64,000 nucleotides of DNA. Source: Charina bottae (lineage: Eukaryota; Chordata; Lepidosauria; Squamata; Charinaidae). Under the pieces are notes generated by a model. It had not been told where the DNA came from. It did not search any database and saw only the letters and a list, made by a program, of their open reading frames with translations. The translations under genes were made by a program, and so were the position numbers. The stretch covers positions 7,475,268 to 7,539,267 of the forward strand of contig JALMGJ010000029.1 of NCBI GenBank assembly GCA_023362775.1. The letters run 5' to 3'. Each line of letters starts with the position of its first letter. Within the stretch, counting starts at the first letter, position 1. This document shows, in pieces, positions 54,330 through 64,000 of the stretch.

Positions 54330-55310
54330 ACAAAGTTACCTTCTTAATGGTTCTATTTTTCAACCCCAGTCCTAATGATACCAAGCAGGGAATTCAAAGA
54401 AACTGTATATTGAGTTAATATTTTAATTGAGCAGCCCGCCATGACACCAAGATTCCTTTCTGACCAATTACCCCTATTTCAGAAATCATTCACGTATAGA
54501 AAAACTTTGGATTGCTTGTGCTGGTAGGCATCATTTTACACTTGTTTACACTGTATTGCATTTGCTCTTCTGAAGCTGTTTCAGTTTGGAAAGATCTTTT
54601 TGGAGATCCTCACAATGCCCCTTTGATTTTACCACCCTGAATAGTTTGGTATCACCAGCAAGCATGGGAACTCAATTCCTTATCCCTAACTCCAGATAAT
54701 TTGTGTACAAGTTAAACAACAACGTTTGCTTAAACAACACCATCTCTGGGAGACTTCACTTTGAATGAAGTCCATTTATTCCTACTTTCTGCTTCCTATT
54801 TTTAATTAGATGTCAGCCCATGAGAGTACTTGTCTTCTTCTCCCATGGCTGCTGTTTGCTCAGGAGCACTTTGTGAAAGACTTTGTCAAAGACATTTTGA
54901 AAGTCCAGGTATGAAGTATCTGTTGAGTCACCCTTGTCTACATGCTTGTTGACATCCTCAAAAAGGTCTAGAAGTCTTAACTTTGCAGTAGAAGTTGGTT
55001 TCTTTTCAGCAAGGCTTCCTTTTCAATGCATTTGCTTATTTTCTCTTGCTATTATTTACTCTTGAAATAATACTTTCAACTCTTTTCCCCAGAGCAGATG
55101 CTAAACTAACTGGCTTGTGGTTCCCTTAATTGCCCCTCAATTCCCCTTTTTAAAAATTGGTTTACATTGGCCATATTCCAGTTCTTAAGAACAGATGTCG
55201 ATATTAAAGGGAATATTTTTGTGAAAAGATTTTAAAAATTCATATTTAACTGTCTTAGAAACTCTTGGATAGATACCATCTAGACCTAGGGATTTATTTA
55301 TCTGGGGTTT
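54330..55310. repeat. CR1-like LINE remnant, about 1 kb
   Basis: A long stretch with phrases such as 'aatagtttggtatcaccagc', 'tccagataatttgtg', 'gaagtccatttattcctact' and 'ctttgtcaaagacattttg' that I recognise as widely repeated CR1-associated sequence in reptiles and birds. No reading frame survives. Similar text is at 28150-28560. Confidence 0.5.
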
Positions 55311-55970
55311 GTCAATATGGCATTTAACCTTATTCTTCATTACTTCTAGCTGTCTCAGTTTGTCCACGTTACCTCCCCCACAAAAGCTTGGAATCGGGCT
55401 GGGGGTGTCTGCAACGGGGAAGAAAAATCTGCAAGATGTCTGGAGCATGTTGTAACTGAAACCCCAGCTCTTTGGTATATGCAGGTATAAAAGGTGTGAG
55501 GCTTCAGCTGTGATGCCCTTGACCACTTGCAGATTTTGACACACAAACATACTCCTGTGGATGAACCTGACATAGGCATCTGTTCTACATCCTCAGTGGT
55601 GAAAACATTCAGTTTCTTTGCTGTTCCCCTATTCTCAACTAGTAATCTCCATCATCTGATGGCCCAATGGCTTTCTTGGTTGGCTGTGATGCTGGGACTC
55701 CCCCATATTCTGTGTTAGGTATCAGATAGGTTAGAAAAATGGGCTAAAAGTGACAGAAGGAAACGTAGTAGAGACAAACACAACGGTCTTGATTTGGAGA
55801 AAATACGTACAGTAGACATGAGTTGGGAAACACTTGGCTGGGCAACAGTACCTGTAGTAAAGATCTTGAAATAGTGATTGTCTGCAAACTGGGTGGGAGG
55901 CAGCAGTGTGATGTGGCTGCCAAAAAACAGCAATTTTAGCCTGCATTTCCAAATCATAGGAAATTCCACT
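55311..55970. other. Intronic sequence, nothing firmly recognised
   Basis: The phrase 'gattttgacacaca' with upstream 'ctgcaagatg' recurs near 21250-21345, hinting at an unnamed old repeat. Confidence 0.35.
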
Positions 55971-55979
55971 TTATTCTGC

Positions 55980-56525
55980 TTTGTTAGGCCCCACCACAAG
56001 TTTTATGTGTGGTCCTGGGCAGCCAAGGCCTTGGAAAAGATATTCAAATTCCATGATGTGTCCATACTTACAAAGATCCGAATCATGCAAGCCATGGTAT
56101 TCCCTGTGACCTCTATGAAAGCAAACGTTGGACTTTAAAGAAGCAGGATAGGAAGAGTATTGACGCCTTTGAACTTTGGTGTTGGAGAAGACTCCTGAGA
56201 ATATTGTGGACAGCCAAGAAAGAAACCAATGGTTCATTGAACAAATGAACCCAGAGTTTTCACTTGAGGCACAAATGACCAGGCTCAAATTATCCTACTT
56301 TGGACACATTATGTGAAGACCCAGCTGTCTGGAGAAGGCTCTAATGCTGGGAAAGGTGGAAGGAAAGTGAAGAACAGCAAGGTGGCTGACTCAGTTACAG
56401 TGGTGATGGGTGCACCATTGAGAGACTTGAAAGAACAAGTTAGGGATAGATCATCATGGAGAAGATCTATCTATCTGGTCACTAGGAGTCAAAAACAACT
56501 TGATGGCACATAACCAATCAATCAA
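55980..56525 (+). pseudogene. Second old RTE-class LINE remnant
   Basis: Frames across 56030-56300 contain a KIRIMQAMVFPV string, DAFELWCWRRLLRI and LKLSYFGHIM equivalents with frameshifts. The 3' end 'aaaaacaacttgatggcac' followed by 'ataaccaatcaatcaatc' is the tail of this family. Confidence 0.6.
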
Positions 56526-56534
56526 TCCTGGGCA

Positions 56535-56765
56535 GCACACTTTCAGAAGGATTCAGAGAAGGTGGAACAGGTTCAGAGAAGGGCAATGAGGAAGAGTCCC
56601 CTATTCGGGGAGATGGGCGGGGATAAATTGAATGAATGAATGAATGAATGATCGATCAAGGGGGGCTGCGAACCACGTCTTATGAAGAAAGACTGAAAGA
56701 GCTGAGCATGGTTCATTTCAAAAGAGAAGAATGAGGTGAGATGCTTGTACTCTTCAAACACATAA
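56535..56765 (+). repeat. CR1-like fragment split by a LINE-tail insertion
   Basis: 'aggttcagagaagggcaatg' and later 'gaagaaagactgaaagagct' are one CR1-like sequence. It is interrupted at about 56597-56655 by 'ggggagatgggcggggataa' plus (GAAT)n, the tail seen on several SINEs and LINEs. Confidence 0.55.
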
Positions 56766-56840
56766 AAAACGGGTGGAACTTCAATTGTACCATCACAGCT
56801 GCCATCTTGACTTTTTTGTCCACACCCTGTGGACACCTGT
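56765..56840 (-). repeat. Second inverted-repeat family, one arm
   Basis: 'gccatcttgacttttttgtc' followed by 'cacaccctgtggacacctg' is the right arm of the repeat seen complete at 32954 and 60278. Confidence 0.5.
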
Positions 56841-57399
56841 TAGGCATTTTTTTTTTACTCTCCTGATCCTACTTTGTAATACAGGTTCCTTGGCTGTTTT
56901 ACAGGAGACTCTTTTCATTGTAGGGTGATTTGTATTTCTTTGCTTTTTACTCAGTCATCCTTTGGCTCTAATTATCATGCAACGGTATTGTTTCAATGCT
57001 GGAAGCAGCCTTGGAAATTGCATGTGGACACACAGGAACTTTTGTAGATGTCTGCCAGCCAAGTGAGATTCTGCAAAGAGGCCATTGTACATGGGAGGCA
57101 GTTCAAATTCAAAGGTTTGCTTCCATTTCTCTCTTCATCCATGACTTGGCTGCTGAGGCTTTTTTGAAGCAAGCCCAGATTGTCTCTAGCCTCTGCCATC
57201 TCCTCAGCTGCTTCCGCTGTGCAAGTTTATTGATCGCTTGACGGTCATTAGATAGGTTCTCATTTTAAGACTGGAGCATGAGTGGGATGTGAATTGAATC
57301 TCAAGATTCACAGAGATGGTAAAGATGCAAGGACACGGACCAGCCTTCTTCAACCTGTTCCTCTCTAGCTACGGTGGCAGTGGACAAGAGGCACTGAAG

Positions 57400-57716
57400 T
57401 CCAATTTCAATTTCAATTTCCGAAGGAAGAAATGGCCGCTGGAAACACTCTCCCTTATACAGTTTGGAGGACAATGAATAGGATGAGGGTGGGGGTACCA
57501 AGGTGCAAGATGGATTTATTTAAGTGGGGGTTGTTGGCTGACAACAATACATTAGGTGAATGTGGAGAAATCCAAGACCCGGGGCATCTGATGGTGTGTT
57601 GGTTACTGCTGGAGCCTTTTACCGTTGATGAACTACAGCAAGCTAATGACAAAGCTGTGGCGGTGGCTACATTTTGGCAGAGTAAAGTTTGATCTGGACA
57701 TGAAATAAATAAATAA
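57400..57716 (+). pseudogene. LINE ORF C-terminus (zinc-finger-like) with short tail
   Basis: The frame at 57432-57692 reads WRTMNRMRVGVPRCKMDLF, KWGL, ECGEIQDPGHLMVC, then VAVATFW. The pattern N.lR.GV.RCK..L.KWG...C.CGE.Q...HL..C is typical of the last part of several non-LTR reverse transcriptases. It ends in 'aataaataaataaac'. The family is not certain. Confidence 0.55.
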
Positions 57717-57719
57717 ACT

Positions 57720-58122
57720 GAAGTCCAATACATCCAGGAGGCAGAAGGGTTGCAGGAAAGTGGCATTGATTAAACCTGAGAAAAAGCAGAACTTCCTGAA
57801 GGACCCTCGATATTTATGGCATTTTCCTCCTTGGCAGCTTGGTTGGGGTCTGCTGTCAACTACGTAAAAAAGACAAACAAATGGGAATGATCAAGCAGAT
57901 GATAGGACCTGAATATAAATGCGTGCAACAGAGGGGAAAAAGAGGAAACAAGATACTGATGTCCTCTTGTAGTGATTTGCTCAGGCAATCGAATTCTATT
58001 CTCTGTCTTACTGAAAATGACACAAAGTGAAACCTGCATGGCCCAGAGATCTGCCTTTAGATGCTGCAGTTCTCGTGAGAAATCAATATCCTCAACAGAC
58101 AAATTGTTCCCTAAAGCTCAAA

Positions 58123-58153
<31 letters not shown>

Positions 58154-58525
58154 TCCTGTGCCACCAGGGATAATGATGTTTGAAAGAGAATCTTGTAGGA
58201 TTCAGTGTGACTCCAGGGCTGCATATGTGTGAAGGAATCTCAAAGACCACAAACTGAAATACATTTTGCAGGGGTTGAAGGCCTGTGGAAATTGTCCTTT
58301 CTGAGAAAGCGTGCTTAGGAATGCTGCATTACTGAGCTCATGTACCAAAGTGTATGTCACACCAGTGGTGTCAGCAGCAATGGTCACTGGAATCAAAGCC
58401 CCACCCATTTTTACATGCATTTGTTGTCATCTCTGCAAATACCTTTGAACCCAGTAGGACATTTTTGCAAATAATATACGTCTTGTGCTGCTAGGTGAAG
58501 TATGATTAACTTGGCATTGCCCTAA
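57720..58525. other. Intronic sequence with a (GT)n run
   Basis: A pure GT run of about 30 bp lies at 58122-58152. Nothing else is recognised. Confidence 0.55.
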
Positions 58526-58620
58526 TAGGTAAAGGTATAGGTTTTCCCCTGCACAGTCATGTCCGACTCTAGGGGGCGGTGCTCATCTCCGTTTCTTAGC
58601 CGAAGAGCCAGTGCTGTCTC
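58526..58620 (-). repeat. Sauria-type SINE tail, minus orientation
   Basis: 'aaaggtataggttttcccct', 'catgtccgactctagggg' and 'tttcttagccgaagagcc' are the reverse complement of the SINE 3' half. It is truncated at both ends. Confidence 0.8.
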
Positions 58621-58624
58621 TTTG

Positions 58625-59917
58625 CCCTAATACATATTCTAATTTTTTTCCTATTCCAGTGGGCTTTTATTTATTTTGTCATTTATAATCAGCATGGACT
58701 CCAGGGGGATGACCACCATACAACAATATTAAAACCAAGACAACAATATAATAATAATACATTACAGTAATACAAACAATATGCTTGTATCATGGCTCAA
58801 GTGCTCTTCAGAAAAGCTGTTTTTACTAGTTTCTAGAAGGCTATTTATTAGAAACGGATGATCTGACCTTATGGGGGAGGATGTTCCATAACAACAGGAA
58901 AACCAACTTGTTTGGCCACAAAATCTGTCCCCTTAACGTGTCTGTATATAGGAGATGGTTAAGAGATTATCTCAGATAGCATATCCCAGATGAGTTGACT
59001 CCATGCAGGGGTTCATAAAACTGAACATTAGAACATTAGAATATTGGCCAAAACAAAGGCTATCTCCTGGAATCGCTTTCAACATGCCCTATTAATCTTA
59101 GAGGTGGATATTCATCCGGTCATGATGGAATGTAATCTCGGCCTTGGGAATAGGAATGAAGAGCTGTTAAGGGAGGAGGACATTCAGAAAGGTTTCTACA
59201 GTGTTGGGAAAGAAGGAAGCATGAGACAGAAATTCAAAATAGCCCTGCCTTGATTTTGGTTGTAAGATTATAAGATGCACTAGCGAGAAATTCTTGAGCA
59301 TTTTTGAAACCCCTGCTGCTCCTGTTTCTGGATCTTGCCTACCTTGAAAGGCTGACAGTAGAGTCGGATGCAGAGAGAAATGTGAACCAATTTCCTTCTG
59401 CGTTGGTGATCTTTGAAAAAGGGCTGGCTATGTGAAACACGTTATCACAGGCAGAAGGGGGCACCAAAGGGGTAGGGGTGTCTAGTGCTCAATGATATGT
59501 TCAGCATCAGTTGAAGACCATGTGCACCCAGACCTTCTGAACAGTGAGGTCAAAGTCTGGAGTCTTGATATGAGATGGATTTTATGGTATATGGTTGCTT
59601 TTGTATTGGTTTTCTTTTGATTCCTGCAATCAGCACAAACATGTACTGCATTCACTTATGTATTTTGGTATAATATTTTACTATGTTAACATTTGGAGAG
59701 ACTGTGGAAAAGTTGTGTTATAGGGAAATTGATGATGATGATGATGATGATGATGCACTTGGACACAACGGGTATGGACAGTATTTCTATTCATCAATTA
59801 CAAAAAGTTGCATTACCTGGAACAGCACTTATGTTGCGACAATATCTTTAGCTATTCTAGATCCTTGGAAAGGATCCAGTAGTCAAAAGTACCAAATGAG
59901 TTATTGGATAGACCATG

Positions 59918-59960
<43 letters not shown>

Positions 59961-60075
59961 ATGTATCAAGTGTCTGATCTCCTGAATTGGTAATGGAAGG
60001 TTTTGGTCTGGCAGTGTCTTCTTCTCTGTCTGCTCCAATCTTAAATTTCAATTTATTCATCTTTCTTCTCTTCAG
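58625..60075. other. Intronic sequence with two GAT arrays
   Basis: (GAT)n at about 59730-59756 and a longer (ATG)n at about 59916-59960. No gene is seen before the SSPN exon 2 acceptor. Confidence 0.55.
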
Positions 60076-60162
60076 GTCTGTGTGGTTGCCATAATTGGAT
60101 TTGTGATGCTTTGTATTTCCTACCAGCCAGATGAGAAAACCTGCGTTCAGTTTGTCATCAAG
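60076..60162 (+). CDS. SSPN: SSPN (sarcospan) exon 2
   Basis: The acceptor 'cttctcttcag' ends at 60075 and the donor 'gtatgt' begins at 60163. The exon encodes residues 97-125: VCVVAIIGFVMLCISYQP, then DEKTCVQFVIK. Human exon 2 has VCLVAYLGLFMLCVSYQ then DERTCIQFSMK, the same length and phase. It completes membrane segment 2 and begins the loop toward segment 3. Exon 1 ends in phase 0 and this exon is 29 codons exactly. The final exon, carrying segments 3 and 4 and the large cysteine-containing loop, is not found before 64000. Confidence 0.95.
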
Positions 60163-60277
60163 GTATGTGGCTTTGTTTCCTTTATTTGGCCAAGATGTAA
60201 TTATTCAGCTGAAACTAGGTTAGAGGAGCAGGTTCCAAAGATCTAGAAGTGTGAATCCAAGCATCTTTCCTATTCAG

Positions 60278-60397
60278 AGGTGTCTACAGGGTCTGGCAAA
60301 AAAGTCAAGATGGAGGCTGTAGTGGTGTGATTGAAGTTCTGTCTGTTTTTTATGTGCATTGTGTCTTTTTTTTACCAGATCTTGTGGACATGCCTGT
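60278..60397. repeat. Second inverted-repeat family, near-complete copy
   Basis: The left arm 'gtgtctacagggtctggca' with 'aaaaagtcaagatgg' and the right arm 'tttaccagatcttgtggaca' are roughly inverted, with a loop containing 'gtgattgaagttctg'. It lies 115 bp after SSPN exon 2. Confidence 0.55.
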
Positions 60398-60938
60398 TCC
60401 CATTATTCCTTGGTTCTTTCCCCATATCTAGCTAAAAGATACAATATATCAACTAACAAGAACAGACATTTCAAAACCAACATTTTCACAGGGCCTTGGT
60501 GCCCCACATTTTATTGTTTCTGCTAGTAATCACTCATTGCTACGGTGTTTTCTTACCAAAAGTCCACTTCTGGTAGTATGTTGTCAGCCCAACAAGGTAG
60601 ACCAGACTAAGAAACCAGTGCCATACAGGTCAGGACTATTTTGTATTGTAACAGCTATCGTAACAGAAACGTTTAAGTCTGAATGTGCTTCCCCCTCCCT
60701 CACTGTATTTACGTGCGGACTAGGGAGGGGCTTGTTGAGATGTTTTCTCACATTATTTTCTTGGCCTGGGCTCAAGTCCCTTTTATCTGCCTGTTGCCTT
60801 GGTAGCGGCTCTTCCTCCTGTCTGTCAAAGCCATTCCCTGTGCCTTCTATCTATGTGCACATCTCAAACTATAACCTGGATTCAATTTTAATGTTCCAGC
60901 AAAAAGAAGAATGTTTAAGACACCATTTACAGTTCAAT

Positions 60939-61040
60939 CCTTCCCTTCCCTTCCCTTCCCTTCCCTTCCCTTCCCTTCCCTTCCCTTCCCTTCCCTTCCC
61001 TTCCCTTCCCTTCCCTTCCCTTCCCTTCCCTTCCCTTCCC
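60939..61040. repeat. (TTCCC)n pentanucleotide array
   Basis: Read directly: 20 uninterrupted TTCCC units. On the other strand it is a pure GGGAA purine tract. It lies in SSPN intron 2. Confidence 0.97.
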
Positions 61041-63240
61041 TGCATTTCTCTCAAGCAATGGAAAAATGCATAGCAAATCAAGAGCCTTTCCTCGTTCTCT
61101 ACTCTGACGTATATATATTTCCTGGATTTGCTGCTGGCCTATCATGTGATCTATTGGGGATAGCATCTCAGGATTACCCCGTGCTTCTTCTGAAACAGGA
61201 GAATCCTCCTAGCCCATTCTCCCCACTTGGATATGTGAACCAATGCTCTACCCCTCCCAGCGTTTAGACTGTGCAGTAAACATTAGGGTAATCATTCCTA
61301 CTCCAAAGCTCATATGATTCTCATTGTCTTTAAGGAAATGGTTTTGTATATCCATTTCAAAGTGCCTAATGACCCAAATTCTGCATGCCAGAGGCATGAT
61401 TTTTGTGTAACTACAACATTGAATAAGAACATAACTGTGGTGGTAGCTCAGACTACAGCTTTATTTAATCTAACATCTTTTTCCCCCCATGGTAGTCAGT
61501 GCTATGTCTTTGAAAAGTTCATCACTGGAGTGTGAAGACCATCCTTGACATTCCCTGGTGGCTGAACCTGGAAGTTCTACAAAGCTATTGTGACAAACAA
61601 CCATTGGCAGAATTATCTGCCATAGAAAGGAGCAGAGAGACCAGGGTTCAAATAGACAGTTGGCATCTCACTGGAATCAGATTGCGGGCATCTTGCATGC
61701 ATGTTGTGGGCTGATCAAATTACAGGTCCAACAGTATCACTTCTGAGTCCTACTGATGGCCATTTGAGAATGGATTAGAATGGATTTAGGATTTGGCTAA
61801 ACTGGAAAAAAAGAAAATTAAAATTCTCTACTTCCCTTCACACCCTGTTTGAATAGGATGGAATGCTGGCCCAAGCAGTCACGCAACAATCAAGTTTGGC
61901 TAGTGTTGGGTTGAATATTTTTCTCACGCTTCACAGAACTATTTGTTCCCTGTGGAAGTGGGATATTCAGCTGCTTTTCAGAACAGGGAAATGAATGTTT
62001 CAAAACTTTCCAAGGAGGATAGAAATGCCTTAGTTGAAATAAGGGAACTGAAGAGGGTTTTTTTGCCTTTTCCCCTATTTTTAAAAAGCATTGTAGCAAG
62101 AAAAAGGATTTCAAAATCCTCAGCCATCTCATCTAAGCTTAAGGAAGCCAATCTCACCAAACCTTTGCCCAACGTTCAATCCCCCAAATTCCAAAAATTA
62201 AAATAAAATAAAAGTTTGGACCAACTTCATCCTAAACATGATGTTCACGTCATCATAGCTTACATTTCTTTATATATGCCTAATATCACCTTTAAAGAAA
62301 TGAAGACTCTAGAATGCTCTGAGTCAGATCTTCTAATTTGGTTACCCAACGGATGAAGCTGAATACTGGTACTGAAATAGCTGTTTCTTCTTTTTTAAAA
62401 AATTTCAGCCTTTCCAGATTTGTCTGCCCTCCTTTGGAGCTCAGTTCCCATATCCCTTTTTATACTGGGTGGACTTGATGAAAAGTGTAGCCCAACCCAT
62501 TTTGAAGGTACCAGGTTGGGGAAGGTTATCTTACATGGAAAAAAATAGTCTTAGATCATTAGACCATTAATAAAACCATTAATTCTGAAGTAGAGCCCTT
62601 GCGTTCTCAATAATTATAATGAACAACAGTTCCTAATACCTTGCATTGATATGGAACCTGAAGATCATTCAGTGGCCTATTAGAACCAGTGAATGGAGCA
62701 GAGCTTAATGTTGTTTAAACTTGTGGGCAGAAAAAGGAATATTGTTTAAAAACACAGCCTGTAAGCACGTTAGAGAGATTCAGGTTCTTATTCTTATACT
62801 TTTAGCCCACCCAAGCATAAAGAAACACACGCTTAGACATTGCAGGTACAAAAAGTAAGTACAAAAGAGTTCTTACATTTATTTTGTCCAGGTATTGTCC
62901 ATTTCAGTAGGAAATTGGTTTCAGTTCTTCTTTTTGTTCCCTAAACTGCATACCTCTGGCCCTGTTTGCTGCCAGAGGCTGCATGGAGAAAGGGGGGGAA
63001 ATCTCCTAGGCCCATCCATGTGGCCAAGTTGGAGGGAGAGCAGCTTGCATGCTGCTTCTCTGTTGGTGGAAGGAGCAGAGAGAGAGAAGAGGAAGTGGGA
63101 GGGGCAACAAGCAGCTTCCTCTAGCACAGAGTTTGCCTCCTAGAGCAATCACCCATATGCTAATGAGGCATGCTGGATTTGCTGAATTCCAACACCCCTT
63201 CTCAAATCAGTCATGCATCTTGCCTACAAAAGATTTAACT
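61041..63240. other. SSPN intron 2 sequence, nothing recognised
   Basis: No exon-like frame with splice sites, named repeat or RNA gene can be supported. SSPN exon 3 would show four-pass protein signatures and a long cysteine-rich loop, and it is absent here. Confidence 0.5.
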
Positions 63241-63244
63241 CACT

Positions 63245-63921
63245 TCATAGGCCCTGGTAGACACCCTTTGCAAGTGGTTTTGTAAGGATGTCTGTGATCA
63301 TCCTCTCTGAGGGACAATACCCCAAATGTATTAGTCCTGTCTCCTGTGCCTCTCTAATTATGTGGTAGCGAACATCCATGTGTTTGGTCCGCCCTCCCAC
63401 CTTCTGTGACAGAGAGAGTCTTATAGAACTTTGGTTGTCTTCAAAGACTCTTATTGGAGCAGGAACACTGATCCCCAGATCCTCAAGTAAATACTTGAGC
63501 CATTGCACCTCTGCGCATGTCTCAGCTGCTGAGACACACTCTGCTTCAGTAGTTGAGTGTGCCAAAATAGCCTGCTTGTGACTAGCCCAGCTCACAGCCC
63601 CTCCCCCAAAGAAAAAACACATTCCCACTAGTGGATTTGCAATCAGCTACATCCTCTGCCCAATCTGCACCGGTGTACCCCACTAGTTCAGGAGAATCAG
63701 TTGCTGGCAGCTTAAGCTTCAGGTCTGCAGTCCCCTTCAGGTATCTTGCCACCCGCTTAACTCCTGTCCAGTCCCTTTGGATGGGTACGCTGGTCTTTCT
63801 GCAGAGGATCCCCACTGCAGTTGAAATATCTGGCCTCATTGTGGTTGACAGATATAACATATAACCGCCCAGAGTCCCCCTTGGGGGAGTTGGGCGGTGA
63901 TAAACCCAATCAATCAATCAA

Positions 63922-63974
<53 letters not shown>

Positions 63975-64000
63975 GCTTTCCAATGGCCTCCCTGTAGCCG
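63245..64000 (-). pseudogene. Copia (Ty1-like) element fragment: RT end and RNase H
   Basis: The minus-strand frame 63628-63245 reads SWASHKQAILAHSTTEAEC, then VQWLKYLLEDLGI, FEDNQSSIRLS, RTKHMDVRYHIIREA and DILTKPLAKG, all hallmarks of the Ty1/Copia RNase H. The frame upstream (63917-63582) carries the end of the RT: LYLSTTMRPDISTAVGILC, KRVARYLKGTADLKLKL and YTGADWAEDVADCKSTSGN. A frame change near 63610 and an inserted LINE tail (63860-63974) break it. The element runs off the window. Confidence 0.9.
63860..63974 (+). repeat. LINE/SINE tail plus (CTAA)n inside the Copia element
   Basis: 'ccgcccagagtccccctt', 'gggggagttgggcggtgata' and (CAAT)n lead into 13 CTAA units. The Copia frame resumes at 63975 (minus strand, a YREAIG-type string). 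The tail phrase is shared with 29790-29885 and 56597-56655. Confidence 0.7.

Larger units (their letters stand above)
34618..60075 (+). other. SSPN: SSPN intron 1 (about 25.5 kb)
   Basis: It is bounded by the donor 'gtaagc' at 34618 and the acceptor 'cttctcttcag' ending at 60075. Exon 1 ends on codon Leu96 and exon 2 starts on codon Val97 in the same phase. The intron contains most of the transposable elements of the window, including the whole Gypsy chromovirus on the opposite strand. Confidence 0.88.

Noticed and set aside
60537..61267. Frames with repeated PSLPF or GKGRE units
   Set aside because: They are translation of the (TTCCC)n array in both directions, not a repeat protein.
60163..64000. 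SSPN exon 3
   Set aside because: I looked for an acceptor followed by membrane segments 3 and 4 and the cysteine-containing loop and found none, so it must lie to the right of the window.

Overview
This window is vertebrate nuclear DNA, almost certainly from a squamate reptile (lizard or snake). The evidence is the mix of repeats: Sauria-type tRNA SINEs whose tail reads like the end of a BovB LINE, BovB/RTE and L1 fragments, Penelope-like elements with a GIY-YIG region, a chromodomain Gypsy element, a Copia fragment, many palindromic hAT-type MITEs, and dense microsatellites. The species cannot be fixed from the sequence alone.

Two protein-coding genes are present. BHLHE41 (DEC2, a circadian bHLH-Orange repressor) is on the minus strand. 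All five coding exons can be placed, with consensus splice sites and a continuous frame: 18377-18313, 17937-17874, 17631-17524, 16577-16466 and 15651-14588. They encode about 470 residues. SSPN (sarcospan) is on the plus strand. Exon 1 is at 34330-34617 and exon 2 at 60076-60162, separated by a 25.5 kb intron full of repeats. The remaining coding sequence must lie beyond position 64000. The divergent order BHLHE41(-) / SSPN(+) matches human 12p12.1. A CpG-rich block surrounds each first exon.

Layout: 1-11.4 kb is downstream flank of BHLHE41 with SINEs, MITEs, an L2-like fragment and a Penelope fragment. 11.4-18.4 kb is BHLHE41 with its likely 3' UTR. 18.4-19.9 kb is its CpG-rich upstream region. 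20-33.6 kb is intergenic and holds hAT-type elements, L1, BovB, SINEs, a Penelope element and a solo LTR. 33.7-34.7 kb is the SSPN CpG island and exon 1. 34.6-60.1 kb is SSPN intron 1, with a 6.6 kb Gypsy chromovirus (38904-45466), L1, BovB, RTE and CR1-like fragments and large microsatellites. 60.2-64 kb is intron 2, with a pentanucleotide array and the edge of a Copia element.

Much of the repeat landscape is nested, and target-site duplications (TSDs) that I could read directly date the insertions relative to each other. The most notable observation is a 12-nt complementarity between the LTR and the sequence beside the 5' LTR of the Gypsy chromovirus. It is placed as a Tf1-type self-priming signal would be, and no tRNA primer site is visible. 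A second is a composite MITE at 21.6 kb that shares its captured internal DNA with the flank of a MITE in SSPN intron 1. I found no convincing additional cellular gene, tRNA gene or CRISPR array. Most short open frames are chance frames or transposon remnants.
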